A stretch of 64,000 bases of DNA from Moheibacter sediminis (GTDB taxonomy: Bacteria > Bacteroidota > Bacteroidia > Flavobacteriales > Weeksellaceae), in assembly GCF_900176425.1 (NCBI RefSeq), contig NZ_FWXS01000012.1, positions 46,848-110,847 of the forward strand, in the 5' to 3' direction. The stretch's first letter is position 1. Each line of letters starts with the position of its first letter. The position numbers and the translations under genes are program-made. This document shows positions 40,472 through 50,745 of the stretch, in pieces. The notes under the pieces were generated by a model. That model had not been told where the DNA came from. It made no database searches and saw only the letters and a list, made by a program, of their open reading frames with translations.

Positions 40472-41722
40472 TTATTTGTTTAATTCAATTGAAGCTAAAA
40501 TGAATGGCCCGGTTCCTTTTGGGTCATTTGCACGAACGGGTTCGCCGATGTAATATTCGTAAGTTCCATCACGGTAAGGATTTCCTCCTAATCCTGCTAC
40601 TGCACAACATCTCTCTAAATTAACCACACCATTTTCATCAACTTTGATGAATTCATTCAAAATTCCCTGGTATGCTTTTTCAGCATTTTTCATGAATTTT
40701 TTTGGCAGATAACCTTTGTTTACACCTTTTAGTAAAGTGTAGGTAAACATAGAAGTTCCGGTTGCTTCCAAATAATTTCCTTCGCGGTAACCTTGATTTA
40801 AAACCTGGTACCAAGTTCCTGATGAATGCTGCACTTTTACGATTGCCTCTGCGTATTGATTCAAATATTTAATCAAACGTTCTCTGCCTTCGTGATTTTT
40901 TGGAAGGTAGTCCAAAACGTCAACGATTGCCATTCCATACCAGCCCATTCCGCGAGACCAGAAATGTTTAGATAATCCGGTTTCTTTATCAGCCCATTTT
41001 TGTTCGCGGCTTTCGTCCCAACCGTGGAAATACAATCCGGTTTTTGGGTCGCGTGTATATTTTTCAATTAAATCAAATTGAAGTACAATTTTGTCAAATG
41101 CTTCATTTGCTTTTTCTCCTTTGAGGAATTTATCTGCATATTTCGCATGGAAAGGTTCCGCCATGTAAACGCCGTCCAGCCACATTTGGTACGGATAAAC
41201 TTTTTTGTGCCAGTAACCGCCTTCTGAAGTAATCGGTTGATTCTCCAATTGTAAATCCAAAGTATCCATTGCGATTTTGAAACGTTTTTCGCCTGTTTTT
41301 TCATACAAATCAAAAAGCGCATCTCCGGATTTGATCATATCCAGATTGAAATTATTGTAATCATACGTATTTATTTTTCCTTCCTGAGAAATCATACGGT
41401 TCCCAAAATCGTAGATATAATCGTAAATTTTTTCGTTTTTGGTTTGTTTGTAAACCTGATACATGGTTTGTAAGACTAGACCATTGGTATAATTCCATTT
41501 GGGTTCTTTTCTAAAGTCGAGCAGGGTAGGGTCGGGGAAACGGTGGATTTCTGACAAAGCCATACGTTCTGACCATTTTAAATTTTCAGGAATTAATTTA
41601 TCGGATGAATTGCGATTTTCTGTTGAAGCGGAATTTCGATGCTGTGGCGAAGGCGAGCACGAAACTACCATCGCGCAGATGCCAAATGCGGCAACAGTTT
41701 TGTTTAATTTAATGTTTTTCAT
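40472..41722 (-). CDS. GH105 unsaturated rhamnogalacturonyl hydrolase, lipoprotein
   Basis: The 416-residue protein has a lipobox (MVVSCSPS, Cys about 21) and an alpha/alpha-barrel with the family's YQMWLDGVYMAEPF (catalytic Asp) and KHFWSRGMGWYGMAIVDVL. GH105 enzymes release the unsaturated uronic acid left at chain ends by pectate or rhamnogalacturonan lyases; the product feeds KduI and KduD. Intact. Spacing of 3 bp to both neighbours indicates one operon. Confidence 0.92.
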   Translation of the reverse strand: MKNIKLNKTVAAFGICAMVVSCSPSPQHRNSASTENRNSSDKLIPENLKWSERMALSEIHRFPDPTLLDFRKEPKWNYTNGLVLQTMYQVYKQTKNEKIYDYIYDFGNRMISQEGKINTYDYNNFNLDMIKSGDALFDLYEKTGEKRFKIAMDTLDLQLENQPITSEGGYWHKKVYPYQMWLDGVYMAEPFHAKYADKFLKGEKANEAFDKIVLQFDLIEKYTRDPKTGLYFHGWDESREQKWADKETGLSKHFWSRGMGWYGMAIVDVLDYLPKNHEGRERLIKYLNQYAEAIVKVQHSSGTWYQVLNQGYREGNYLEATGTSMFTYTLLKGVNKGYLPKKFMKNAEKAYQGILNEFIKVDENGVVNLERCCAVAGLGGNPYRDGTYEYYIGEPVRANDPKGTGPFILASIELNK

Positions 41723-41725
41723 TTT

Positions 41726-42724
41726 TTAAAGTTTTCCTTTTTTACTTAATATTTCGACTTTATCATTGATGTATTGTATAAATTCATCTTGCGTTTTGAT
41801 GCCGTCAGGTTCCTGCGACCAAGCAGATGAAAGATAGTAGGTAAGTTTTTTGGAGGTTGGTTTAAATATAATGAGGTGATTTTTCTCTGTTTCTTTGGTT
41901 TTTTTCACTTTTTCGGTGGGATAAAAAACGACCATACCAAGGTTGTCGTTTTCTCCGGCTACCGTTTGTTTTCCAAAAGTAGCGATGTAGCTCCATTTAC
42001 CATTTTGGCTTGTTCCGGTAATGAGCGGAATATTTTTAAAATTAACGATTCCCGTGCAGATATTTTCAATTTCCTCCGAAGGAATTAAATCAATTTTTAA
42101 AAATCGGTCGCGTGGGAAAATCGAGATTTGTGCGTTGAGGTCGATTTGGTCATCTAATGTTTTCCAACCTTTATAATCGATGGTTACGAAAGATTTCTTT
42201 TTTTCATTGTAAACTTTGGCAAAGGTTTCATCTACTTCTTTGAAATGTAAAACCTGGTCATTTGTTTTGTCATATCTTCCGAAACTTCCCAAACCTAAAG
42301 TTTTTCCTGCTTTGAAAATATCGAGCCCCCAAGGAGCGTCAGTGTGATAAGAATAAAATCCGTCTTGTCCGACAAATGGCAAAACGAGCGTATCTACTTT
42401 TTTACCGAAAATGTCAATCGCATTTCTCCAGTCCAAGTATATGCGGTAAGCAATTTGGTTATTTTCTAATCCTAATCCTTCATAGCGAATGTAATATGTG
42501 TGGTCGGTGTGTTGTGGTGGAAGCTTAAGTTCAGTTACATTTTTGAAAGTTCCGCCGCTGTATTCCTGGTGTCCTCTTTTTCCATCGATCCACTGACCGC
42601 CTTCTTTAACTGATAATTCTGTATAAGCAAACGGTTTTGTTTTTTTGTTTTTTTGTTCAGTATTTGTAGCGCATGAAACAGAAAAAATAAGTAAACCAAT
42701 GAAGATAAAATTAGAGAAATTCAT
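41726..42724 (-). CDS. DUF4861 lipoprotein of the pectin locus
   Basis: The 332-residue lipoprotein (LLIFSVSCATN) has a beta-rich body with YEGLGLENNQIAYRIYLDWRNAIDIFGK and DGFYSYHTDAPWGLDIFKAGKTLG, matching DUF4861. Such proteins recur in Bacteroidota pectin loci next to GH105 and GH43 enzymes, with no firmly known reaction. A strong terminator lies between this gene and susD, so the downstream part of the cluster may need its own promoter or readthrough. Confidence 0.8.
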   Translation of the reverse strand: MNFSNFIFIGLLIFSVSCATNTEQKNKKTKPFAYTELSVKEGGQWIDGKRGHQEYSGGTFKNVTELKLPPQHTDHTYYIRYEGLGLENNQIAYRIYLDWRNAIDIFGKKVDTLVLPFVGQDGFYSYHTDAPWGLDIFKAGKTLGLGSFGRYDKTNDQVLHFKEVDETFAKVYNEKKKSFVTIDYKGWKTLDDQIDLNAQISIFPRDRFLKIDLIPSEEIENICTGIVNFKNIPLITGTSQNGKWSYIATFGKQTVAGENDNLGMVVFYPTEKVKKTKETEKNHLIIFKPTSKKLTYYLSSAWSQEPDGIKTQDEFIQYINDKVEILSKKGKL

Positions 42725-42744
42725 TTTGTTTTGGGAAAAAAAAT

Positions 42745-42778
42745 AAAGGAGTTCCTCAGAAATCTAAGGAACTCCTTT
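42745..42778 (-). terminator. Terminator between susD and the DUF4861 gene
   Basis: AAAGGAGTTCCT (42745-42756) pairs perfectly with AGGAACTCCTTT (42767-42778); on the minus strand TTTATTTTTTTT follows. It is 44 bp after the susD stop and 20 bp before the DUF4861 start, so it may keep susCD messages more abundant than the enzyme genes. Confidence 0.88.
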
Positions 42779-42821
42779 ACAATAATAATTATATGAAAAT
42801 AAATGAGGTTTTCATTAGTGT

Positions 42822-44501
42822 TTATTGATAACCAGGGTTTTGAGGGAAGTCGCCCGGATTGGTAATCGCATCCAACTGCGATTGTGGAATCGGTCTCACC
42901 TTATGGAAATCCTGAATGTTTGGTGCTGCATCCGGATTCCATTGCTGAACTCTCTGAATCAATTTGTTGGTACGTTTCAAGTCAAAGAAACGCATTTGTT
43001 CTCCTGCAAATTCTCTTGCTCTTTCATCCAAAATGAAATCGATGTTCAAATCACTTGCAGTTGCCATCATCGCAGCTTGTTGTCCCGGCAATGCAGCTCT
43101 TTGTCTTACGACATTTAAGTATTGAAGGGCTTCACCCGGATTTGTATTCATTTCAGCTTCTGCTACGATTAAGTACATTTCGGCCAAACGGATTACATAA
43201 GCATCTCTGATTCCTGACATTTGTGCAATTGACTGACGGTTAGGTTCCAAGAATTTTTTGATAGACATAAAACGGTCACGCACAATCGGCTTGTCATTCG
43301 CATCGTAAGTCCATTCTCTATCGATAGTTGTATAAAGGTGCTGACTTGATTCAGAATCCGGAACGATGTATTTCGTTGCATAAATAGCAGTATCGCCTAA
43401 AGCCATTCCGGCAGGAGCATTTGCTAAATTGTTACAATACCAAACTGTCTGGAACGTACCTTCAAATCTAGCATCCTTTGTTTCATCAAATAAATCCATC
43501 AAGTGGGCCGTTGGCATAAATCTGGAAAAAGGTCTTCCGTTTGCTATGTCCCGCTTCATTCCTGGTAACTGGTCATACGTCATGATATACAAAAGGTGTG
43601 AGTTGTTACCACCTTCTCTGATGGTCAAATCATTTCCTTCGTAATCGTCCATTTCATGATTTAGAACCAAATTGTTGGTATAATTTACACTCCAAACTGC
43701 CTCTGAATTTACAGTATTATTAGTTCCCCATAACGCATTATAGTTTGGAAGAAGTGAAAATCCGTAATTATTGATCACATTTTTGGCATGTACAGCGGCC
43801 AGATCATTTTGCCCGGTGAATAAATAAATTCTCGCTAAAAATGCTTCAGCAGCAGGTTTTGTAACGCGGCCACCTTGAGAAGAAGTTGCAGGAAGCTGAC
43901 TTAAAGCAATCTGTAAATCTTCGATGATCTGCGCATAAAAATCTTCTACAGAGCTTCTGTAAGCAGTAGTTTGGATGTCAGTTACTTCCTCTGTAAACAG
44001 GTGAACGCCACCCCAGGTTTCAACGATGTGCCATAAGTAGAAAGCTCTTAAAAATCTGGCTTCACCTTCTCTGATTGATTTTACATCTTCAGCTAAAGGA
44101 GAATCAGGTAATCTTCCGATGGCTGCATTACATGTATTTAAAGCGGCATAAAATCTATTCCAGTAAAATTCTACTGCGGTGTTTGCTCCGTTTAAATCTG
44201 AATTGTACATTGCTACAGCAGGAACTTCCATACCACTACCTCTTGTAAACAAATCGGTTCCGATTTCAGTTAAAGCCATTCCGTTTTCTTTACCGTACCA
44301 AAAACGCATGGTGGTATAACAAGAATTAACTAAGGCTTCCATACCTTCTTCAGTTGCGTAATATTCGTCAGCAGTAAGGCCTGAAATGTTCTTTTCCTCT
44401 AAATAATCTTCACATGAAATTGTGAGGACTGATATCATTGTAATAGGTATTATGAACCATTTTTTCATAAGATTCATAAATTTTATATTAATTGATTTCA
44501 T
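42822..44501 (-). CDS. susD: SusD/RagB-family outer-membrane glycan-binding lipoprotein
   Basis: The 559-residue protein has a lipobox (LTISCEDYL), TPR-like helices and the C-terminal RagB block (REFAGEQMRFFDLKRTNKLIQRVQQ). It caps the SusC transporter and binds pectin oligosaccharides at the cell surface. Begins 21 bp after the susC stop. The first ATG at 44501 gives 16 extra residues relative to an alternative ATG at 44474 (MNLMKKWF), which fits a lipoprotein signal better. Confidence 0.93.
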   Translation of the reverse strand: MKSINIKFMNLMKKWFIIPITMISVLTISCEDYLEEKNISGLTADEYYATEEGMEALVNSCYTTMRFWYGKENGMALTEIGTDLFTRGSGMEVPAVAMYNSDLNGANTAVEFYWNRFYAALNTCNAAIGRLPDSPLAEDVKSIREGEARFLRAFYLWHIVETWGGVHLFTEEVTDIQTTAYRSSVEDFYAQIIEDLQIALSQLPATSSQGGRVTKPAAEAFLARIYLFTGQNDLAAVHAKNVINNYGFSLLPNYNALWGTNNTVNSEAVWSVNYTNNLVLNHEMDDYEGNDLTIREGGNNSHLLYIMTYDQLPGMKRDIANGRPFSRFMPTAHLMDLFDETKDARFEGTFQTVWYCNNLANAPAGMALGDTAIYATKYIVPDSESSQHLYTTIDREWTYDANDKPIVRDRFMSIKKFLEPNRQSIAQMSGIRDAYVIRLAEMYLIVAEAEMNTNPGEALQYLNVVRQRAALPGQQAAMMATASDLNIDFILDERAREFAGEQMRFFDLKRTNKLIQRVQQWNPDAAPNIQDFHKVRPIPQSQLDAITNPGDFPQNPGYQ

Positions 44502-44522
44502 ATCAAATTTTTTAATTGATTG

Positions 44523-47500
44523 TTATAATTCTATGTTTAATCCCATCAATAACTGACGTGTCATAGGGAAACTCAAAAGTCCTCCTCTTTCCGGATCGTA
44601 AGGTTCGATCTCGCTAAATACGAAATAGTTTTTAGCTGTAGCGTATAATCTCAATTTTGAGATACCCATGCGGTCAACAAATTTACTTGGGAAGTCATAA
44701 GCCAAAGTAATATCTCTGATTTTGATGAAAGAACCGTCAACATATCTCAAAGTTGAGAAATACTGAGCACTTGTCGGGTTCGTTCCAGCATCAGGACGTG
44801 GATAATTATTTGTAGCATTCTCTGGTGTCCAGTAATCTACATCGGCTCCGTTTTCTAAACCATTGATTTTATAAGCTCCTGCAGCTTCACTTGAAATCAT
44901 CTGACCCTGTCTGATGAAGATGAATGCACTTAATTCAAATCCTTTGTATTTAAAACGGTTGTTGATACCTAAAGTGTAATCAGGAACATTATTTCCTAAA
45001 ATAATTCTGTCCTCTACAGTAATAACGCCATCTCCGTTTTGATCTTTTACACGGATGTCTCCAGGCTCCTGACCGTATTGAGCTGCTTCAGCTTCTTGTC
45101 CTAGCTGCCAAATTCCAAGTTTTTCATAATCATAGAATACGCTGATAGGTGAACCTACAAACCAAAGGTTTGCTAAATCTCTGTCTCCTGATGGCAGGTC
45201 AACGATTTCTTCTTTATTGGCTGTGAATGTGAAATCTGTACTCCATCCAAATCCTTTTTTCTCATTTTGTCTTACGAAATCTGTGCTCAACAATACCTCG
45301 ATACCTTGGTTTCTTGTTTTACCAATGTTATCCCATGCAAGTGTAAACCCTGAAGTTCCAGGAATTGCTCTCTGCATAAGAAGGTCTTTTGTATCTTGTT
45401 GGTAAACGTCAACGGAACCTGAAATACGGTTGTTGAAGAAACCGAAATCTAAGCCGAAGTTTAATGTTGCAGTTGTTTCCCAAGTAAGACCTGGAGTAGA
45501 AACCAATGCAGGATAGAATCCAAATGCAGCATTTTCTGCAGAACCCTGGTTGAATGCATAAGTACTTCTACCTAAAACACCTTTGGTCTGGTAAGGAGAT
45601 ACCGCACTGTTACCAGAGATACCGTAACTTGCTCTTAATTTTAAATTATTAACAGTAGAGTTTTCTTTCAAGAATTCTTCACGGCTAACAATCCACGAGC
45701 CTGCAATCGATGGGAAGAATCCCCATTTGTTTCCTTCAGAAAGTACAGAAGAACCATCGGCTCTTACAACCCCTGTCAATAAATATTTTTCTTTGAAGAT
45801 GTAATTTACACGACCAAAGAATGAAGCCATCTGCTGTTCCATCAAGTTACTTCCGATTGCAATCTGCTCTTGAGCTGCACCTAAATTGTTATACAGCATA
45901 GTGATAGATGCAAGGTTTCTCCCTTGTGCAAAATAATCTTCCTGACGTGTTTTCCATATACTTGTACCTACCATTGTCTGGAATTCATGGCTTGAACCTA
46001 ATTTGAAATCGTAATTGATGAAGTTTTCAAAAGTTGTACGGTTAAATAATTCGTTGTCAACTCTTGCTATAGATAACCCATCAACTCCAACTTCTATGGT
46101 GTTTTGTCCTGAAAACATACCGATACGGCTGTTTGTTCTGTCAATACCTAATCTGGAAGTGAAGTTAAAATTTTTGAACGGCGTCCACAATGCGCTTACT
46201 GTTCCGAAAAATCTGTCAGTGCGGTCATTATTTACATAATTTTTTCTGTTATTATCAGCCAACGGGCTTATGTTTTGGTCTCCGATTGGAAGTAAAACAA
46301 CTTCTCCGAACTCATCATAAGCAGGTCCTAGCGGACTGATTTTGTTTGCTTGGTTAAGCGGGTCTCTTCTAAGATCCTGGTCTTTGATTATATAATTTAA
46401 AACCGTAGATAATTTCAATTTATCAGTAATCTGATGGTCTAATGCCAAACGTCCGCTGTATCTGTTTAAATCATCATTTGCAAGAATTCCATCTTCTTTG
46501 AAATATTCCATTGAGAAATAATAATTGGTTTTGTCAGAACCACCTGCAATACTCAATTGGTGATTTTGCTGAGAACCCAATTCCATCACTTCCTCTGCCC
46601 AATTAGACCAGATTCCATTGTTGAAATTTTCAAGCTGAACCGGAGTGAAAATGTTTACATCATCTTCTGGTCCGTTCCATTCTCCAACTGTTCTTCTGGC
46701 TTCCCTTCTCAATTGTACAAATTCAGGTCCTGTCATGATGTCAGCATAACGCCCCACATCATTTACACTATAATAAGTGTTGTATGAAATTTTACTTTTT
46801 CCTTTTTTACCGCGTTTAGTTGTAATTAAAATTACACCATTTGCACCCAAAGTACCATAGATAGCTGTTGCAGAGGCATCTTTCAAAACTTCTAGAGATT
46901 GAATGTCATTTGGATTGATGTCCACATCATTTCCATAAATCATTCCGTCAACTACAATCAAAGGACCGTTGGAAGCATTCAATGATCTGTTGCCACGAAT
47001 GTTGAAATTTAAACCAGCGCCAGGTTGTCCGCTTGACTTGGTCATATCCATACCTGCAACTTTACCTTGTAAAGCTTCAAGCGCATTTGTTACCGGAATA
47101 GCTGTCAAATCATCCTGACCTACGGAAGCAACCGAACCCGTTAAGTCAGATTTTTTTGTAGTTCCATAACCGATTACGATTACTTCTTCCAAAATCTGAT
47201 CTCTTGCAGGCGCCATTGCAACATTGATGGTTGATAATCCGTTTACCGGAATGTCTTGTTGTTGAAACCCTTCAATAGTGAAAGACAAAGTAGCATTGTC
47301 TGGAACTTCAAATTCATAGTTTCCATTTTCATCTGTAAAGGCTACATAGTCAGTTCCTTCAACAGAAACCTGTACGTCCATAATTCCCATTTTATCTTCG
47401 GACGATGTGATCGTGCCCGATACGGTAGTTAATTCTTGCGCAAAAGCCATTACCGGAATCAAAAACAAGGTAATGAACAATGTATGCGGCTTCGAAAGTA

Positions 47501-47531
47501 AATACCTAAATTTCCAATTTAAATTCCTCAT
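44523..47531 (-). CDS. susC: SusC/RagA TonB-dependent outer-membrane transporter
   Basis: The 1,002-residue protein has a signal peptide, an N-terminal carboxypeptidase-regulatory-like domain (about 37-110), the SusC motif VIVIGYGTTKKSDLTGSVASV, a plug domain and a long TonB-dependent barrel ending in an aromatic-rich strand (QLLMGLNIEL). It imports pectin oligosaccharides with SusD, driven by TonB. The 125-bp gap to the GH28 gene contains no LacI operator copy, so transcription may come from the GH28 promoter or a separate one. Confidence 0.95.
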   Translation of the reverse strand: MRNLNWKFRYLLSKPHTLFITLFLIPVMAFAQELTTVSGTITSSEDKMGIMDVQVSVEGTDYVAFTDENGNYEFEVPDNATLSFTIEGFQQQDIPVNGLSTINVAMAPARDQILEEVIVIGYGTTKKSDLTGSVASVGQDDLTAIPVTNALEALQGKVAGMDMTKSSGQPGAGLNFNIRGNRSLNASNGPLIVVDGMIYGNDVDINPNDIQSLEVLKDASATAIYGTLGANGVILITTKRGKKGKSKISYNTYYSVNDVGRYADIMTGPEFVQLRREARRTVGEWNGPEDDVNIFTPVQLENFNNGIWSNWAEEVMELGSQQNHQLSIAGGSDKTNYYFSMEYFKEDGILANDDLNRYSGRLALDHQITDKLKLSTVLNYIIKDQDLRRDPLNQANKISPLGPAYDEFGEVVLLPIGDQNISPLADNNRKNYVNNDRTDRFFGTVSALWTPFKNFNFTSRLGIDRTNSRIGMFSGQNTIEVGVDGLSIARVDNELFNRTTFENFINYDFKLGSSHEFQTMVGTSIWKTRQEDYFAQGRNLASITMLYNNLGAAQEQIAIGSNLMEQQMASFFGRVNYIFKEKYLLTGVVRADGSSVLSEGNKWGFFPSIAGSWIVSREEFLKENSTVNNLKLRASYGISGNSAVSPYQTKGVLGRSTYAFNQGSAENAAFGFYPALVSTPGLTWETTATLNFGLDFGFFNNRISGSVDVYQQDTKDLLMQRAIPGTSGFTLAWDNIGKTRNQGIEVLLSTDFVRQNEKKGFGWSTDFTFTANKEEIVDLPSGDRDLANLWFVGSPISVFYDYEKLGIWQLGQEAEAAQYGQEPGDIRVKDQNGDGVITVEDRIILGNNVPDYTLGINNRFKYKGFELSAFIFIRQGQMISSEAAGAYKINGLENGADVDYWTPENATNNYPRPDAGTNPTSAQYFSTLRYVDGSFIKIRDITLAYDFPSKFVDRMGISKLRLYATAKNYFVFSEIEPYDPERGGLLSFPMTRQLLMGLNIEL

Positions 47532-47656
47532 AATATTGAATTTAGTTTTTTAATAATTTCTATTGTGCTCATTTGTGTTTTTTCTTTTTCTAAATTTTTC
47601 AGAACAAATGCTGAAGGGGGTAAACAAGTGTAAAAGTTATTCATATATTCCTGTGC

Positions 47657-49087
47657 TTAATTGTGATATAATTTTCCGTTAATTTTTGTGTTTGTAAACT
47701 GGATTTCTTCGCAGTGTTCTATTTTAAATGCATCTCCAACTTTGTCAATCGTTACATTTTTAAATTCAATTCCTGAAATGGGATTTTCCGGTCTTCCATC
47801 AATTAAAATGGCATATTTTCCGCCATTTTTAACCTTTACATTTTCCAAAACAATATTTTTTATTTCAGGAATGTGGTTAGCGATGGGTTCCCCATAAACA
47901 CCATACGTTGTAGTTATTTTCAGAACGGCTTCTTTTACTTGTCCAACCATGATGTCTTTTACATATACATTTTCTACAAACCCGCCTCTGGTCGTATTGG
48001 TTTTGATTCTGATGGCTCTGTCAAGTTCAGGACTGTTCATAACACAATTACGCACATAAACATTTCTAACGCCGGCAGAAATTTCGCTTCCGATCACTAC
48101 GCCGCCATGACCGTCGATCATAGTGCAATTTTCTACCATTATATTTTCGCTTGGGATGTTGACCCTTCTTCCGTCTTCATTTCTTCCGGATTTGATGGCG
48201 ATACAATCATCACCCGTATCAAAATGACAATTTGCAATGCGGACATTTGAACTATATTCTGGATCACAGCCATCGTTATTAGGTCCATGGCTTTTTACGG
48301 TCACGCCGTCTACAGTTACGTTTTTAGATTTGAACGGATGAATTACCCAAAAAGGCGCATTGATGAAAGTCACGCCTTCCAGCAAAATATTTTCACACAT
48401 CACCGTTTGGAAAAACAAAGGTCTGAACTGATGACCTTCTCCGAAAATTCTTTCCTCTACCGGAACGCGTCTATCGGACATGCCCATCAAACGATCTTTA
48501 TTGTGCGCATCCATGTGCTTGGGCATTCCTTCTATATAACCATATTGTTTTGCGCCAGCCCATGGCCACCAGTTTTCATTGTTGGCCTGACCGTTCAAAA
48601 TTCCTTCCCCCGTCAAGGCTACATTTTTTTGTTTGTAAGCATACACCAAGGGTGAATAATTCATCAATTCATTTCCTTCAAATGAAGTGTGAACCACCGG
48701 TAAATAGGCTTTGTTATCTGTGCTGAAAAGTAATTCGCTTCCTTTTTCTAAATGAAAATTGACATTGCTTTTTAAATGGATGGGACCAGTAAAATATTTT
48801 CCTTTGGGCACGATGACGATTCCGCCGCCTTCTGAGTTACACTTATCAATAGCATCAGCAAAGGCTTTGGTATTATCCGTGGTTTCATCCGCTATCGCAC
48901 CAAAATCCAAAACATTGAATTTTTTGTCAGGAAAAGTCGGAACGACAATCGAATTTTTCAACTCTTCGAATTTTTTATCAATTTCAGATGATGGTTCTGA
49001 ACTAACTGCATTGATTTTAGAAGTACAAGCAATGAAAGAATTCATGGCTAGAAATGTAACGAATGCAATATTTATCAGCTTTTTCAT
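47657..49087 (-). CDS. GH28 polygalacturonase, lipoprotein
   Basis: The 476-residue protein has a lipoprotein signal (MNSFIACTSK), an N-terminal pectate-lyase-3-like start (FNVLDFGAIADETTDN) and the GH28 catalytic set: NND in GPNNDGCDP, GDDC in FDTGDDCIAIKSG, GHGG and RIKTN. It hydrolyses polygalacturonate or rhamnogalacturonan. First gene of the minus-strand pectin cluster; an operator-like TGTAATCGATTGCA lies 20 bp upstream of its start. Confidence 0.94.
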   Translation of the reverse strand: MKKLINIAFVTFLAMNSFIACTSKINAVSSEPSSEIDKKFEELKNSIVVPTFPDKKFNVLDFGAIADETTDNTKAFADAIDKCNSEGGGIVIVPKGKYFTGPIHLKSNVNFHLEKGSELLFSTDNKAYLPVVHTSFEGNELMNYSPLVYAYKQKNVALTGEGILNGQANNENWWPWAGAKQYGYIEGMPKHMDAHNKDRLMGMSDRRVPVEERIFGEGHQFRPLFFQTVMCENILLEGVTFINAPFWVIHPFKSKNVTVDGVTVKSHGPNNDGCDPEYSSNVRIANCHFDTGDDCIAIKSGRNEDGRRVNIPSENIMVENCTMIDGHGGVVIGSEISAGVRNVYVRNCVMNSPELDRAIRIKTNTTRGGFVENVYVKDIMVGQVKEAVLKITTTYGVYGEPIANHIPEIKNIVLENVKVKNGGKYAILIDGRPENPISGIEFKNVTIDKVGDAFKIEHCEEIQFTNTKINGKLYHN

Positions 49088-49106
49088 GTGCTTTTATAAT
49101 TTTTAA

Positions 49107-49120
49107 TGTAATCGATTGCA
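49107..49120. promoter_or_regulatory. LacI-type operator TGTAATCGATTGCA (GH28 side)
   Basis: Near-perfect 14-bp palindrome with a central CG, 20 bp from the GH28 start codon, so binding would block transcription or early elongation. Confidence 0.7.
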
Positions 49121-49502
49121 ATAAAAAATATATGAGTGTCAATAATACACTAAATTATAAATATTTTTTTAATTGTTAAGTTTTATCTCATTTTTTTTGG
49201 ATTTTTTTTCCAGTAATTTAAATATAATTATTTAATTCACTGATTATAAATATTTTATATTTTTAAATAAATGTTAAGTATCTAATCATATTTCTTAAAA
49301 TGAAAATTCAAAAATGAAAATTATCTGCTTTTTTAAGTACTGATTAAGTGTTTTAAAGACTTTAAATTTTAGGTTTTTTAGATTTTACATTGAAATAAAT
49401 TCAATTCGAATTTAAAATGATGATATTGAGTTAATTATAATTTTAAAATTCAAAATTAAATGAAAATTAGTTAAAAAATAAACAGCTGAAAATTGATTTA
49501 AT

Positions 49503-49516
49503 TGTAATCGATTACA
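49503..49516. promoter_or_regulatory. LacI-type operator TGTAATCGATTACA (lacI side)
   Basis: Perfect 14-bp palindrome about 200 bp upstream of the lacI gene and 400 bp from the GH28 operator. The pair could support looping or autoregulation. Confidence 0.7.
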
Positions 49517-49717
49517 AATTATATTGAAAGTTATAATATTTTTTAAATGCTTTATAGTAAAGGTTTTTTATTTTTTTTGTTGTTATGAATTGATGATTTT
49601 TAAGAAATTATTTATAATTATTTTTGACAGTAAGCGTAAGAATTACAACAATTGTGTAAATTTACCTGATTAAATTGCACTGCCTAACCTAATACAATTA
49701 AACAATTTTGCTAAAGC

Positions 49718-50740
49718 ATGAAAAAGAAAGTTACTATCTACGATATTTCTAAAAAACTCAATATCAGTGCAGCGACTGTTTCGAGGGCTTTGAACAACCA
49801 TCCGAAAATCAACTACAAAACCAAAGAATTAATTCATAAAACTGCCAAAGAATTAAACTACAAACAAAATACGCTTGCGCGCGCTTTGAAAAGCGGCAAG
49901 ACGAAAAACGTCGGAATCATTGTTCCTTATATCAACAGCAATTTCTTTTCGTCTGTCATTCGTGGCATTGAAGAAGGGCTTTCTCCTGAAGGTTACCATG
50001 TAATTATATGCCAAAGCCATGAAGATGTAAGTATAGAAATGAAACATCTGACGACTTTACTTAACGCTCAAGTAGATGGAATTTTTATGTCCATTTCCAA
50101 AACGACAGAAGATACTGCACACATTGAAAGTGCTTTGATGAGCAATACTCCGATTATCTTTTTTGACCGTAAAAAAGATTTGACCGGAATCAGTTCTATT
50201 ACGATTGATGACTACCGTGGCGGTTATATAGCAACCGAACATTTAATCAAACAAGGATGCAAAAGGATTTGTCATTTTTCGGGCGATTTGCGTTTGGAGA
50301 TTTATCAAAACCGCTACCAAGGCTACGTTGACGCATTGAAAGACCATAATTTTCCTGTGAAAAATGAACATGTTATATCGACTACAAGTTCTGTAGATGG
50401 AGGAATTGATGCAACTAAAAAATTGTGGAAACTCACTCAAAAACCTGATGGAATCTTTTCTGCAAGTGATTATGCCGCTTTGGGGGCTTGTCAGGAATTG
50501 AAAAAAATGAAGATTAAAATCCCTGAAGATGTTGCCATCACGGGATTTAGTAACGAACCGTTTACACAATACATGGAATTGCCTATAACTTCTGTTGACC
50601 AGACACCTGATTTAATGGGGAAAATTTCCGCTCAGGTATTTTTGGAATACGTAAACGAAAACTTTTCGGGTATTTCTATCGAGAAAAAAGTGGTTTTGAC
50701 GCCGCAGCTTCACATCAGAAAATCATCTAAAAGAAGATAA
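49718..50740 (+). CDS. LacI-family regulator of pectin/uronate use
   Basis: The 340-residue protein has an N-terminal LacI HTH (TIYDISKKLNISAATVSRALNNHPKI, residues 4-29), the hinge ELNYKQNTLARALKSGKT and a periplasmic-binding-protein-like sugar domain (NVGIIVPYINSNFF through SAQVFLEYV). It likely binds TGYAATCGATTRCA and releases it upon a uronate intermediate such as KDG or KDPG. It is the only plus-strand gene in the locus and ends 5 bp before the convergent uxaA stop. Confidence 0.92.
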   Translation: MKKKVTIYDISKKLNISAATVSRALNNHPKINYKTKELIHKTAKELNYKQNTLARALKSGKTKNVGIIVPYINSNFFSSVIRGIEEGLSPEGYHVIICQSHEDVSIEMKHLTTLLNAQVDGIFMSISKTTEDTAHIESALMSNTPIIFFDRKKDLTGISSITIDDYRGGYIATEHLIKQGCKRICHFSGDLRLEIYQNRYQGYVDALKDHNFPVKNEHVISTTSSVDGGIDATKKLWKLTQKPDGIFSASDYAALGACQELKKMKIKIPEDVAITGFSNEPFTQYMELPITSVDQTPDLMGKISAQVFLEYVNENFSGISIEKKVVLTPQLHIRKSSKRR

Positions 50741-50745
50741 GTTTT

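Larger units (their letters stand above)
49088..49717. other. AT-rich divergent regulatory region between GH28 and lacI genes
   Basis: 630 bp with no gene, very AT-rich, holding two LacI-type operators (49107 and 49503) and presumably both promoters. TAAATTTA at 49657-49664, 54 bp before the lacI start, is one mismatch from the promoter core. Confidence 0.6.
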
